A stretch of DNA of 64,000 nucleotides from Seriola aureovittata (lineage: Eukaryota; Chordata; Actinopteri; Carangiformes; Carangidae). The translations under genes were made by a program, and so were the position numbers. Below are positions 36,731-48,060 of this stretch, piece after piece. Positions within the stretch are counted from its first letter, which is position 1. The number at the start of each line of letters is the position of its first letter. Below the pieces are notes generated by a model. The model searched no databases. It was not told the DNA's origin and was given only the letters and a program-made list of their open reading frames with translations. The stretch lies in the NCBI RefSeq assembly GCF_021018895.1, contig NC_079383.1, forward strand, positions 20,627,853 through 20,691,852, written 5' to 3'.

Positions 36731-37752
36731 CATCCATGTTGTTTTGCTTCTCCAGTATTTCTATCATTTCTTCTCTTCTACTGAAGTTAGCATGCTAACC
36801 AGCTAGCCCCGACCCTCTCATCCCTTTTCTGATACTGAGTCACTATAGCATCCAGGTTGTCCTCGCATATTATAGCCTCTTGGCAAGACTGGCAAATAAG
36901 CAGCTGTTGATGCTGACGTGGCTATGAAGCTATAGCAAAATTTACAATACAACACAAATACAGTATTCTATTTATGTGACAACCGGAGTCAGCACTTTCT
37001 CCGACAATTATACAAAGACAACGAAAATGTATTTGGTGTTACACGAACTCTACATTTCTGTGATTTTGTAAAGGCTAGCAAGACAAATTTCCTTATTAGC
37101 TTCTTTTATTTTTTAAATGCTAACATTGATATGCTGCAGGCTACACTAGCATAAAACTGAATTTCCCCCAGTAGGAGCTCTACATTCTTCACAGTGAATA
37201 TTACCCTGAAACTGGTGAGTCTAAGTTTGCTGCTGCAATTTCAGCACTGCAACACAACAAAGTAATTAAGTTACAGGGCACCTTAGAAAATTGTTGGAAA
37301 AACATTTCATGCAGCCTGAAATAAGGTTATCTCAGACAGCAGGGGAAGAATAATTGTTACATTTTACAAGGTGAACATAAAGTGACTAGAAAGTCGTCCA
37401 CATTATTGCCCTCATTTTCTCTTTGTGAAAGGTTACGCGAGGGCGTGGGTCTACTTGGCTGTCCTGCATTTCTCCCCTTAGCCCATGTCAAAAAAGTTGA
37501 GACTCTCTGAGAAGTGACTGAATTACCTCTCGACTTGTGAATAATGCAGGCAGGATGTCAGTAACATAGGGTGGAGAGGGGTTTCTGCTGAGAACAGCAG
37601 GTGCCTTTCATCATCATGACACAAGAAACAAGTGAGACACAGCGGGGTGTTTGCTCAGCACAAAGATAAATAAAGCACATAAGCATGCATGCACGCATGT
37701 AGAGAGTGTGTGCATGCTTTTGCTTCTGCATGTGTGTGTTTGAGAGAGGAAA

Positions 37753-37769
37753 GGGGGGGGGGGGGGGGG
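37753..37769. repeat. Poly-G tract, 17 bases
   Basis: Uninterrupted G run with quadruplex potential. Confidence 0.95.
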
Positions 37770-38109
37770 TGGAAGAGAATCACATCCTAGGGGAAATTAC
37801 CTCCTGAATGTGGTATTGAGTGCACTTTACTGATGGAAACAGAAGCATTTTTGAGTGCCCTGCCCAGCAATGGAATTGAAGGGCAAATTGTTTTGCTGGT
37901 GTGCAAATGAGCACAAAACAATAGCAGTAAAGTAAAGAAACTTGTAAACCAAGAGTCTGGTGCTTTTATGCCCATGAATGAGCAGAAGCTACCCCACTGA
38001 CACTGAACAGAAAAGTTGACTTTGTGGATTTATTCAACTTTTATATCCAACAAATGTTACAATCAAATCAAAATCACCCCGAGTCCTTTCAAAACATTCA
38101 TGGCCACTC

Positions 38110-38128
38110 TCTTTCTTTCTTTCTTTCT
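38110..38128. repeat. (CTTT)n microsatellite
   Basis: Nearly five CTTT units. Confidence 0.9.
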
Positions 38129-38924
38129 GTTCTCTCAGTGCATTGATGTTAAATAACTGCTAGCTCACATCATCATGTACGGCATATATATGTGCATATT
38201 CTCTCTCGTCTCCGACTATCGGAGGCCGTAGCACATCTCGCACTAATGAACCGAGCTATCGTAGCGCACAAAAATGAAACGCGTGAAGCGGAGAAGCGTT
38301 GGCATTCCCCTTTAAGGTTCCAGTTTAACTTTTAATCACCCTTGAAATTCCCTTTGATATGTGTTACCGAGAGGAGAAGGAGAGAAGAGATGAGACAACG
38401 CAGGCTTCCAACAAACCCGTACTGTATGATGATGCCTGCTGTAGATAGCTCTTCTGTCTAATTACCTAAACTTCAGCTGCGATTTCCTTTGAAGACGGCT
38501 GCCTCACAGGCATGATCAGACTGTGACCGTGGGCTAAATCACTCTAACATTCACTTCATGTGCTCAGGACTATTGGGTGAAAAGCTCCAGGAGATTTCAG
38601 TGATGATTTGTCATTTCTATGGTAATTTAAAGCTGAAGTTTTGGGATTGAGCGCTTTGATGCTGGATTTGAGGAGGGTCACATCATCATAGGCGACACAA
38701 TTCATATAATCAAAAAGTGCTTTAGAAACACTGAATGTGATTCAGATAAAAAAAAAGGTTTGTTGTAGCTGTTGTTTTGTTTCGGAGTTGTTCTCTCTGA
38801 GGTCCATCTTTATACATCCAAGTAGAGTTTTTCATCTCAGTATCTGAAAGGATAATGTCCAGAGACTCGACAACCCTATATATGTTATTTGTTCAAGCAG
38901 CTTATTATAAACAACAATACTTGT

Positions 38925-39200
38925 GCCCTCTGGTGGCCATGGTAATGATGAGAGGAGCAAAGGAGGAAGTTGGGTAACGTTACTATGGAGCGATACATTT
39001 TGTGTCGGGAGTAGGGGGATAAAATATTGGACTTTCACGCAGGACATTGCTTTTCATTTCCTGTCTCCAACAGATATTCAACTATATTTCTTTTAGAAAT
39101 AACGGCGACCACTCCGCAGTCTTAAACCACGATATTATTATTGCAACCATGACAACCGAAAACCCATGAGCTTCCTCTGAACCTACCCAAGTTGCTTTTG
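38925..39200 (+). mobile_element. R5 interspersed repeat
   Basis: GCCCTCTGGTGGCCATGGTA, GCAAAGGAGGAAGTTGGGTA, TATTATTATTGCAACCATGA and CCTACCCAAGTTGC. Longest of the three R5 copies in the window. Confidence 0.65.
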
Positions 39201-39229
39201 TGCTTACACCTCATTGAAGGGGTTGTGAT

Positions 39230-39330
39230 TTATTTTTGTCAGTGGCGTACTGTATTTTCTGGCGCCGGTTTGGGCGGTAATTCAGGCAATGCTCCGAGCG
39301 GTCGCATCGGTGAGTAAGGACCGACTAAGT
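39230..39330 (+). promoter_or_regulatory. CpG-bearing patch with ATG and strong splice donor
   Basis: Contains GGCGCCGG, GGGCGGT and GAGCGGTCGC within 50 bases, unusual for this window. An ATG near 39291 opens M-L-R-A-V-A-S and runs directly into GGTGAGTAAG, a near-ideal splice donor (39311-39320 region). This could be a short first coding exon with its promoter, or the right-hand part of the adjoining R5 repeat. No acceptor-bounded partner exon was found. Confidence 0.2.
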
Positions 39331-39892
39331 CTGCAGTCGCAGTTCATTTTTAAATGGCTACATGTCACCTCAAATTTAAGGTTTGTTTGCAAAATATTTA
39401 AGGTCTGTGTTTGCTTGAAGTGTTTCTACACTTTCTACACAAGTCAGCCATGAAAGTCAAAATGTCCTCTGTGGAAAACGCCTATTAGTATCACTCTATA
39501 ATGTTGCGGTACTGAATAACCAATTAAAAAAAGCAGTTAATGGACGCGGCGTTTCACGGTGTAAAAACTTATTACACCTTACATATTAAATACAAATCAC
39601 GTGTACGTGGACTCATCAATTATGCCTCCCTTATCGCTTTGCATCAAACTGGATAGTAGTCTAATTTTATACAATCAAATATTGAGCAGATGCTGTTCAA
39701 TAATTTATTGAATTATACGCCAGTATTTGACATCTTAGTGACAATGAGGAAGTTAAGTCAGCTCCGCCTTCGTCATCTCAGCTACTTCATATCAGGCCCC
39801 CCCCTCCATCCCCTGTGGAGTGTATGCTATGTCTATATTAATCTTCGGCAAATTAAATCAATGACTCTGCCCTCATATTAGCTCCTCCGCCT

Positions 39893-40010
39893 GTTACCAT
39901 GGAAACCTAAAGGCCAGTGAATATTGTAGTGGGGGGGGGGGAGGGGAAAGGACGGCTTTTTGAAGTGAAGGGAGCGAACATGGCTTTGACACCCAGGAGG
40001 GTTATCAGGT
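39893..40010 (+). promoter_or_regulatory. X-box-like motif followed by candidate first exon
   Basis: GTTACCATGGAAAC at 39893-39906 is close to the RFX X-box (GTNRCC-N-RGYAAC type). A G-run follows at 39931-39941. Then GCGAACATGG gives an ATG at 39980 in a fair Kozak context. Nine codons (M-A-L-T-P-R-R-V-I) reach ATCAG|GTAGGG, a plausible donor at 40009. I know no protein with this start, and no second exon was found, so this is only a candidate. Confidence 0.2.
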
Positions 40011-40060
40011 AGGGAGGACGGAGGTTAGCGCTGGTCATACATCACATGCGCTGTCGTCTT

Positions 40061-41060
40061 CAGAGTGTCACATTAGGGAACCGAAAGGCGAGAAAATCCA
40101 GTCAGCGGTGTAAAATGTCACTGATGTTCTACTGTACATCATTAAGAGTCTGTCTCCACTGCTACACTCTACTCTCCTGCTGCACTGTTCTTAATTTATT
40201 TATTTTCTTTTGTTTCAATGTCAAACACCTTCTTCGTCATATCCCACTTACTACAACCCCCACTGAGGCAGTGAGAATGAAACACTGGCGTACCACACAC
40301 TTTCCCTTTTACCTCAGAATATTTTTTTGGAGAACACAGCTCTGTGATATTTAGATAATTATTTGTGAGATTTTAAGAAAAACAAAAGAGCTGGGGGGAA
40401 AAAAATGGCAGGAGTAAAGGAGAAGAAAAAACAGAAGAGATCCTGAAACGCATACAGTATACAGTGCAGTACTGAGTACACAACTACACTATATTCATGT
40501 GACAGATGACCATGATGACCATCCCACAAGTTAGAACTGATAATAGGAAATATTCTTAATTAGAACTGATGATAATGAAGAATAGAAATAAGACATTTTT
40601 AAAAGAGAAAGGAAAATGTCAATAACAAAAAGTTACGTGGGTACAGTAAAAGATTCAGAGCAAAAGCAAGTTGGGGGGAAAAAAAAAGTTTTTCTTTTCA
40701 AAATTAAAAAGGACATTCACACCCTCAAATCTACAGGGAGGCTGTTTGACAGTCTGGGGCGTGTGAAGTAAATGCAGCACCAACTCAGGCTTTAGTCCTG
40801 CAGCGAGGAACAGTGAGAGCTCAGCTGAAGACTGTGATCTGAACGGGAGGTAAACTGTGAGGAGGTCATTGAGGTAATCTGGCTGTGAAGTGATTTGGAA
40901 ACAATTAGAAGCACCTTGATGTGAATTTTGTAGCTTAAAGTTCCTCTCCAGACGTGTTTTAAACTATGTTAAACTAGAGAAGAGAAAGAGCAGTGCGTGT
41001 CAATGTGGTTAGCCACTTGAAGAAGTATCGGAAAAGTAACTGTAGTTATTTGTTTGTGTT
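40061..41060. other. Non-coding DNA, nothing recognised
   Basis: No gene or repeat recognised. Adenine-rich patches near 40400-40440 and 40678-40712. Confidence 0.5.
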
Positions 41061-41591
41061 GTTTGTTAGCATGTAACTGGCAGTGGCTGACACGGGGTTA
41101 GTGGCTGTACTGCAATGCAAACTCTCGCTCTCTGTACTTACAAGGTTTCGGTGACCGGTGATAGAGCAATGCTTATCCAGAAAGCATTAGAGGAAATGTC
41201 AAGCTACGTGTTTGAGCCTCAGTCAGAGCCGGACTCATATGAGGAGTCTGTTGAGACCAAATCAGCAATCAGCGATGACTCAGAACGGTTAGCGTAGTTA
41301 GCATCTGTTTGTTAGCTTGTAACTGGCAGTGACTGACACAGTATTAGTGGCTTTGCAAACTCTCGTTCTCTATATTGATTTTTAGGTTTTAGGTTTATTT
41401 AGCCCCGCCCCCTGTCCCCACAAGGTGACAGGATTGGTTCCTTAGTTATATGACATATGAAACCGTGGCTGTTTGAATCTGTTTTCATGAGACTGTCGTT
41501 GGTTCACTGCAGTTCTTAGGTGGAAATGCATAGTCATGGTGTTGATTCTGGGGTTAATAAAGTATTATGAATCTGAATCTGAATCTGAATC
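41061..41591 (+). mobile_element. E1 element: internal direct repeats, protein-like frame, (GAATCT)n tail
   Basis: GTTTGTTAGCATGTAACTGG at about 41061 and GTTTGTTAGCTTGTAACTGG at about 41308 start two ~70-bp direct repeats, each running to a CTCTCG(C/T)TCTCT-type word. The protein-like frame lies between them. The 3' end is GGTTAATAAAGTATTATG followed by (GAATCT)~4 at 41569-41591, like the short-repeat tails of LINE-mobilised sequence. The segment between the repeats is homologous, on the opposite strand, to the 209-bp array unit and its flank at 56-59 kb. I cannot name the class. Confidence 0.5.
41115..41297 (+). pseudogene. Short protein-like frame with Y-x-F-E-P motif (E1)
   Basis: Open frame of 60 codons. 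From about residue 12 it reads V-S-V-T-G-D-R-A, I-Q-K-A-L-E-E-M, S-S-Y-V-F-E-P-Q-S, then an acidic, serine-rich tail (E-P-D-S-Y-E-E-S). The minus-strand relative at 56065-56215 keeps V-T-G-E-R-A, I-Q-K, F-E-P-Q-S-D and E-E-S while differing at other positions, so the two were once constrained as protein. Y-x-F-E-P with an acidic tail recalls the N-terminus of the teleost-expanded proteins carrying the P2X7 C-terminal zinc-binding domain. That is memory only: the cysteine-rich domain itself is absent here. Probably a transposed fragment. Confidence 0.35.
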
Positions 41592-43867
41592 GTCTTGTTT
41601 CATATAAAAAAAACTAAATATCGACATATTTACAAGGTTAAAAACTTGATTTCATCGGAGGGGGTCTTTGCAGGCAGCAAGTCAAGAGACGGGGGGCAAT
41701 ATTTCTGCTCAGTTTGGGGTTGGCAAGGATCCCAGCTGCAGCATTTTGAACTAACTGATGTCTGATGGAGTGTTTGGGAAAGCCTGTCAACAGCACATCA
41801 TAGTTTTCAAGGTGAAATTTAAGTAAATATATTTTTCACAGTTGTTCCGTTACTAAAAGGGTCTGCTTTTAGCAAAGCTGTAAATGGTGAAAGGGCTCAT
41901 AAATGGATTTCCACGTCTGAACTTCACAATAAAAAAAAAAAAAAACAACTGTACAAATTATCACCTCCAGTTTATTTTCCAAAAATACATATTTATAGAT
42001 TTAAGGCCAGTTTTATATTTGGGTTATTAATTAGGGCCAGTAGGTTAAAGGTACTATTTTTCCAGTTGTGCCTCCAGCTGTGCAGATTTCCACCGTGCTT
42101 CCTCCTTTTGTGTTTGTATGTGTTTTCAGATTGGAAAATAAAACATTAATAAATTATTCATTTTTGTGTTGGCAAAAACCAGGAAAATGCCTGAAGCCCT
42201 CTTACAGCCAGTGGCTCCAACAAAAGAATACAATTAAAATTAAATTAGTTTCCATCAAAATGTAATAATTGTACTTAATGACCAACCTTTACATACACAT
42301 ACATCCACAGTTTTGTTAGAATTACAGTTATATCCACAAAAACACACAGACCGTGAGGCTACAGCGCTTGTTTTTAAAATAAATATCGCCTGTTGCCTCA
42401 AAGCTAATTTTCCTTGCCATTGCATCAGTCGTGCCTGAGGAGGAAAAAAAAAAAAGAAGAAAGCAGAACCGGCAAAGAAGTGCTGAGAAACACAAAGACA
42501 GAAAATAGAAGTTTTTGTTGACAGCTTTTTTCATAAAAGAATCAGTTGCTGCTTGTGTGTGCCGCTTGTGATATTACCGCTGTCTCCCAGCTGCGACATT
42601 GAAAAACCTCAGGTCCTTTGAACAGCAACAATGACGGTTTATTTCACCGTGTGGATACAGAGCGAGTGCAGATACCTTGAGTCAAAGGCAAGTCGCGTAC
42701 AAGTCTGCCATAAGAATCTCCAGCGTATTTTAAAGTGCACAACTTTTTTTTCCCATGACACACCAGCCCTTTTCTTGTGGCTATTTTGTTGACATCATGT
42801 ATAGAAAGAAGGGGCTGAAATGAGGGGGGAAGTTCAGGATTCAGGTTGCTTTTGTGTAAAACCTAGGTGTGTTTGCAATGTTTCCTGTTTCTGAGTGGGA
42901 GGCAGGAGACACAGTGTTACGCGAGGAATCTTCTTTTCACCATCTAGCATGTCAAATGCATTGACTGATGATGATGTAATCCCACAGTAGCTATTTTAAA
43001 AGAAACAGCAGATGAAAAAAAATAGAGCACAGATGGCAAAAATGCAACTGGTTCACCTTTAAATTGTGCCTTTAAAAGAACTTTTCACAGAAACAGTCTA
43101 CTGTTCTGCTTTTTCAGGACAAAAAATAGTTGGTAAATATGCAAAACTTGCACAAAGGAAATCTGAATTTGGTATTATTTTTTTGTAACAGGCAGCTAAT
43201 AAATGTAATTCCATTATTTCCCTTCAATATCATTCATATCTCTTGAGCTATCCATTAGAATTGTTCAGGGATTACACTGCTCTGTCTCCCTGGAAAATCC
43301 TGGGCCAAGGTTTCCGGAGAGGAGAGTCTGACTGATGGCAAAGCCTCAGATTCAGGAGGAAAAAAAAAAAATGTAGATTTTGTCCTGGTCACGGAAGAAT
43401 AGATCAGACTTTAAGAGATAAAATAAGGGCCAGGGGACTTTGTTAATCTTGTCTACAGTATATGTGCTGTGTGGGTTGGGAGAAGGGCTAAGGCAGTGTT
43501 ACCAGGTTTTCTATGGGAATACTCAGCGCTAGATACCCCGCTGCAAGCCATTTAAGGTTTATATATTGAGAGTAAGAGCAAATTCTAGGTCCTGAGTCTG
43601 GGGGCTTCGAGGCCTCGCTCACTCTGACAGTCTCTCAACTTTAAATTTTCAAATCTGCTTTCTAATCCGCATGCAATTGAAAGATATTTAAAAGGAACGA
43701 TGCAAGGAGACCCAACTGATCATAAGCACAGAAACCCCGGTCTGTTTCATTTGGTTATGATTATCATTATGGTTTACTTGGGTTATGTGGTGGACTTTTA
43801 TCTTGACCAGTGATTTCCTGGAGTCTCTGCTGGATGGTGGACAGATTTCCATTTGACCGTGGACTAA
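41592..43867. other. Non-coding DNA, nothing recognised
   Basis: No gene recognised. Poly-A at 41931-41945 and adenine-rich patches near 42441-42460, 43015 and 43360. Confidence 0.5.
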
Positions 43868-44262
43868 ATAAAGATGGACGTAGCCTCTGTTGGTTTCTGA
43901 AGAGCGGTTTTGAGGCTCAGAGTGAGCTGCCCCACCGTTGCCATCTTGGCAGTGCTTGACTCCTGGCTAAATCCAAAAATGGGCAAAGAGGTGGGGCGTG
44001 TGTGGAGCCGCGACTTCGGTGCAAGCTCACCCACCTGTCACTCACAACAGGCCACTCCCTCAATTATGCATAATTTCAAGCCTTAATCAAATTTAAACAG
44101 GTGAGTTTTATTTTTAAAAATCCACCCCCCTACAGTTGTCCTGAGGGAGTAAATGTGTTTATTTCAGCTGTAAAGTTGGACATCTTTAACATGGGAGTCT
44201 ATGAGGATTGACTCACTTTTGGACGCAGCCTCAAGTGGTCATTAGAGGAACTGCAGTTTTAA
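43868..44262 (-). mobile_element. R2 interspersed repeat, reversed
   Basis: Reverse complement aligns over almost its full length with 18413-18825 (see that entry for landmarks). Plus-strand words: GCCATCTTGGCAGTGC, AAAAATGGGCAAAG, GACTTCGGTGC, CCTCAATTATGC, GCTGTAAAGTTGG, GTCTATGAGGATTGACTCAC and CCTCAAGTGGTCATTAG. No insertion is seen here relative to the 18 kb copy. Confidence 0.85.
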
Positions 44263-44292
44263 ATACTTCTGTGTTGGCCTCATTTTTCAGCC

Positions 44293-44437
44293 CCGGAGGT
44301 AAGCTACTTGTCTCCTGGCTGTAGCTTCATATTAAGCACACAGACATGAGGGGTTAGTCCTCTCACCTAACATTCGGAAAAAGAAAAGCGAAACAAGCCT
44401 TTTTTCCCACGATGCCAAACTATTCCTTTAAGAATAT
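44293..44437 (-). mobile_element. R6 interspersed repeat end, reversed
   Basis: Plus strand reads TCTCCTGGCTGTAGCTTCAT, ACACAGACATGAGG and CCAAACTATTCCTTTAAG. In reverse this is the left part of the R6 family seen at 11915 (TTAAATATGAAGCT and upstream). It follows R2 by only 30 bases. Confidence 0.75.
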
Positions 44438-46189
44438 AATGCAGCTACAATGGAAATGTTAAGTTAGCTGTTATACTCAGAAAGTGCTTTCTGCCCTTTC
44501 TTCTTTATGATTTACACTGACAGGATCATGGGTGGGTGCAGTACATCTACTGGTCAGTTTTTGATCACAGGTTTGTGAGCAGAAAGTATCAGAGTTAGAC
44601 TGTTGATCCTCATGACGAGGGAGTTCTACGACCCAAGAGGACTTTTCAGTCAAAAACCAGCTCTTCTGCATCGTGTACGGATTCCCTGGAGGCGTCTGGC
44701 TGGCCTTGAAACACCAATGCAACAAGGAGCTAGAAAAAGACAGCCAGCATTGCTTGGTTTCCCCCTTTTGCACTGCAGCCCTGCCCCTGGATAAGTGGCA
44801 AGCAAATTAAGGGATTAAAGGAGGATTGAATGAAAGCTCACATAACCAAACATTAAAGGTGTTAATGCACTTTTGTCAATATTAGTACCCTAAATTACTC
44901 AACCCTGTCATAAAACAGAGATTCCCAGAGGATCCATAAATAGTATATGTGTGTGTTGGCACTCATTTGCGTGTATTAATTAGTTCAGCAGGTATAAAAT
45001 GAGCCCTGTGATTTAGTGCCCACTCAAAAGGCAATTTGACCTCATGCGATAGAGTTAGAATTCAAAAATACGTTCCTTTGAAGTGTCTGTCACGTGGGAT
45101 TATCTGTTTCTTAGGATTTGTGTTGATGTTAATTTCTACACTTTAAAACAAATAGCAGCCCCCCTAACCAGTAGACCAGACCTTTGCAAAGAGTAAAAAG
45201 CGTATTATTGTAAGGTATCAAGATGAATCATGGTTTTGATGAGGGCACTTAAAAGCAAAATGCACGGATAAATAAAAGACGAGACAGCTCTGATTTCAGC
45301 TGTCTTTATATTAAAAGAAGTCAAATGGAGCCTGACAGTAATGAGTCTGGTTTGGAGGGAAAATGATACCTCACCACTCCTCACCGAGCCCACTGAAGGT
45401 TACAGTCTGGAAGGGTACATCTAAAAAGTGTCTCTGCGGAGCCAAAAAAATCAAAGCTTTGAGACCAAAGTGGAGCACCTTCTCATGTCACCTGTCACCG
45501 AATTTCTAGCTCGGCTTGTGCTCATTTTATTTTCCTAAAAGTTTCTTCTTTTTTTTTCCCCCACTCAGCCCATTGAGTGAGCTTTTAAAACCTTGAAGCA
45601 GGTAACAGCGAGGATGACTTAAATCTTTTTAAGCTGCAAATGGCTTACCTCCACTTTCTTGCTGTGAACAAGCATTCGCAGCAACTTGTGGTTCTTAAAT
45701 CACACAGAGCTTCAGCACACCTAACTCTAAAGGCTTTTCATAATCTTATGTTCCTAATAGGTTTCATATTATATGATCAAACTACAGTAAAAAAAAAAGG
45801 GGGGGGGGGGGGCTCAGTGCAGTCAAATCTCTACAATAGATTAATCAAACAGGCAAAATTGTTTCCTAAAAATCATTAGGTGTGAAAAATTACTAGCACC
45901 TGACAAAGGAGGGCTTATCTATATTTGTTTTTAGAAATTAAGGAAATTAATTGAAGGCTCCAGGAGGATTAGTTATTAGATCATTAGACAGTGCGTCTAT
46001 CTGCAGCATATTTTTTTGCCATGCTTACTTTACAGTGCTGTGACATTACAATCAAGACTATAAACTATAAAGTGTGTTTGAATGCAGTAATGTAATGTAA
46101 TATTTCACTTTCTCCCTTTTTAATACGTTTCTAGAACTTGGAACTACAACTAGAACCTTGCTCTGTCAATATGGGTGTAGATCAATGCG
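44438..46189. other. Non-coding DNA, nothing recognised
   Basis: No gene recognised. Poly-T with CCC near 45548-45563 and the A/G homopolymer pair at 45789-45812. Confidence 0.5.
45789..45812. repeat. Poly-A run joined to poly-G run
   Basis: About 10 A followed directly by about 14 G; an all-purine strand of 24 bases. Confidence 0.95.
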
Positions 46190-46229
46190 GGAAAAAGGGA
46201 AGGGGTCTGAATACTTTCTGAATGCACTG
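46190..46229. mobile_element. Solitary Tc1-like terminal inverted repeat
   Basis: GGAAAAAGGGAAGGGGTCTG then AATACTTTCTGAATGCACTG. The phrase GGGGTCTGAATACTTTCNGAATGCACTG is the well-known terminus of fish Tc1-like transposons. I found no matching CAGTGCATTC end in the preceding 2 kb, so this is a solo right end. The short stretch upstream (GGGTGTAGATCAATG) also resembles such elements. Confidence 0.8.
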
Positions 46230-48060
46230 GAGGTCAGCAGCAGTATAAATATAAGTTAGTGAAGGGCCGCAAGAGATTTATGTTGAGGACTGTCATCATG
46301 TGATTGGATTTCATGCTCTATACCGTTACCTGGCTGCTCCCTAAAGTGATGAGTGGTCCCAACAGAAAGGACACGTCCTTCTATTTACGCCTGAGTTACT
46401 GCAAATATTAGGAGACTGTAAAAACACAGATACAGACGTGCTGTCCTCTTTCTGTGGAGCTTTCATTTACTTTCATTTATCCACAAAGATGAAGTTTAAA
46501 AAAAGGATATCCAACACTCATTCAAAAAATAAATAAATAAATAAAAAGAAACCTTGTGCCAGTGATTGAAAATGAAATGTAAAAAACCCCAATAAATTTC
46601 AGCTTTTATCAGGGAGAGGACAGTAAAACAAAAAGCATGAGACTGTCCAACACTATCAAAAGCTCTTTATTTTACTCTTTGTTTGTAACTTGTTTATTTG
46701 TTCTCTTAATCAAAGCAGCTTTTGCAGCTTATTAATCCAGGCTGTGTTGTGTTGGCTGGTGCATCTGTTCATTTGTTGCTTGATTGCCAACATTAGAGGT
46801 TTAATTTGCCATCAGCAATTTGCGGTAGTGTAAGCTTTTAAGTAAATACCAAATGACCTCTGCTGTTTGCTGTTGTGTATGTATATGATCTTCATGCAGC
46901 TGCACTACAGTCCAACATCTTTGGTTGAATTTTCGTTTTACTAAATGAGGCGGCGTTTCTCTTTATACAGCATCTCAGTGTGATTTTTTTGTAATATGTA
47001 CCGAAGAGTAAAAACAGGAATCGTATTTATTTTACATGTTGGAGGTTAACTTGAATCCTTACACTGTTTCTCAGACGCTTCGTGCCTTTCATATACTTTT
47101 TTGCCCTCTTGACTTTCTCCTTTGAGTTTAAGAAAAAGTGGTCAGGCTATAATTTTCCTCTACTAAGCTCGGGCTACTGCTGTTTCCCTATTGTACAAGC
47201 CAGTTAAAAGCATTCACTTTGTATAGAAAGTGTAAAATCCCTGATTATACAGCCAGAATGAAAACCAGCTGGGCTCCCGGTGCCAATCACTGAAAACCTC
47301 TGCTTAAAGGTGGAATGAAAGTGTCCACCACTTCGCCGGTTCCTTCAGGCACCTATTGATGATGCATAACCAGAACTTTTGCTTTTCCAGGAAACTATGT
47401 TCCGCACCATATTCTCAGTACCATCTGCAACATTATTATTAGTTGTACAAGTTCGGTGAAGGTTGTGATGGATTTCTTTCTTTAGGATCTTTGAAAGCAA
47501 CACACAATGGAGTTATAAAACTGCTGCTGAATGGCGAGTGACGTCGAAGGATTAAATATTCAGGCCTTTTATGTGAGAGCCTCTGAAGATCCTTGGGCAC
47601 TTAGATGAGGAGTATCGTCTGAATGGTGTGAGGGTTATATAAGCGTATGCTATTGTGAGCTCGGGCAACCAACGGAGCTGCTCGCCCATCCATCTGTACC
47701 TATATTCAATGGGGTCCGCAGCAGTCAGTGAAGACTAATCTTTCCGATGTGAGGGACAGAAATGTAGACATATTGTAACTCTGAATCCTTCAGTTAATAC
47801 ATTTTTCTACACCTGACAGCTGAAAACATATTCAGACTTTTACAGCAGTAGTATCTCAGATGTATCAAAAATTCATAAATCTCTATCTACAAAATGTGCA
47901 TGAACATATGTGCCTACTTATGCCTTTATGCACACAGATGGATTTAGCCTAGGATTAGCAGTAAGATATATAAATACAGTACGGGCAAAAAAGTTTTTAA
48001 AGGAGCAAAACATTTGCCACAGCAGCATTTACTGTTTACTGTATTTTCTTTTTCGTTGTC
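46230..48060. other. Non-coding DNA; (AAAT)n at 46527-46544
   Basis: No gene or repeat family recognised apart from a short AAAT microsatellite. Confidence 0.5.

Larger units (their letters stand above)
36731..38924. other. Non-coding DNA with simple repeats
   Basis: No gene recognised. It includes poly-G (37753-37769), (CTTT)n (38110-38128) and a short inverted repeat AAGCATGCA/TGCATGCTT at 37681-37689 and 37711-37719. Confidence 0.5.

Noticed and set aside
37681..37719. AAGCATGCA/TGCATGCTT hairpin as a regulatory RNA
   Set aside because: Nine-base stem inside a TG/CATG-rich tract; expected from the simple sequence.
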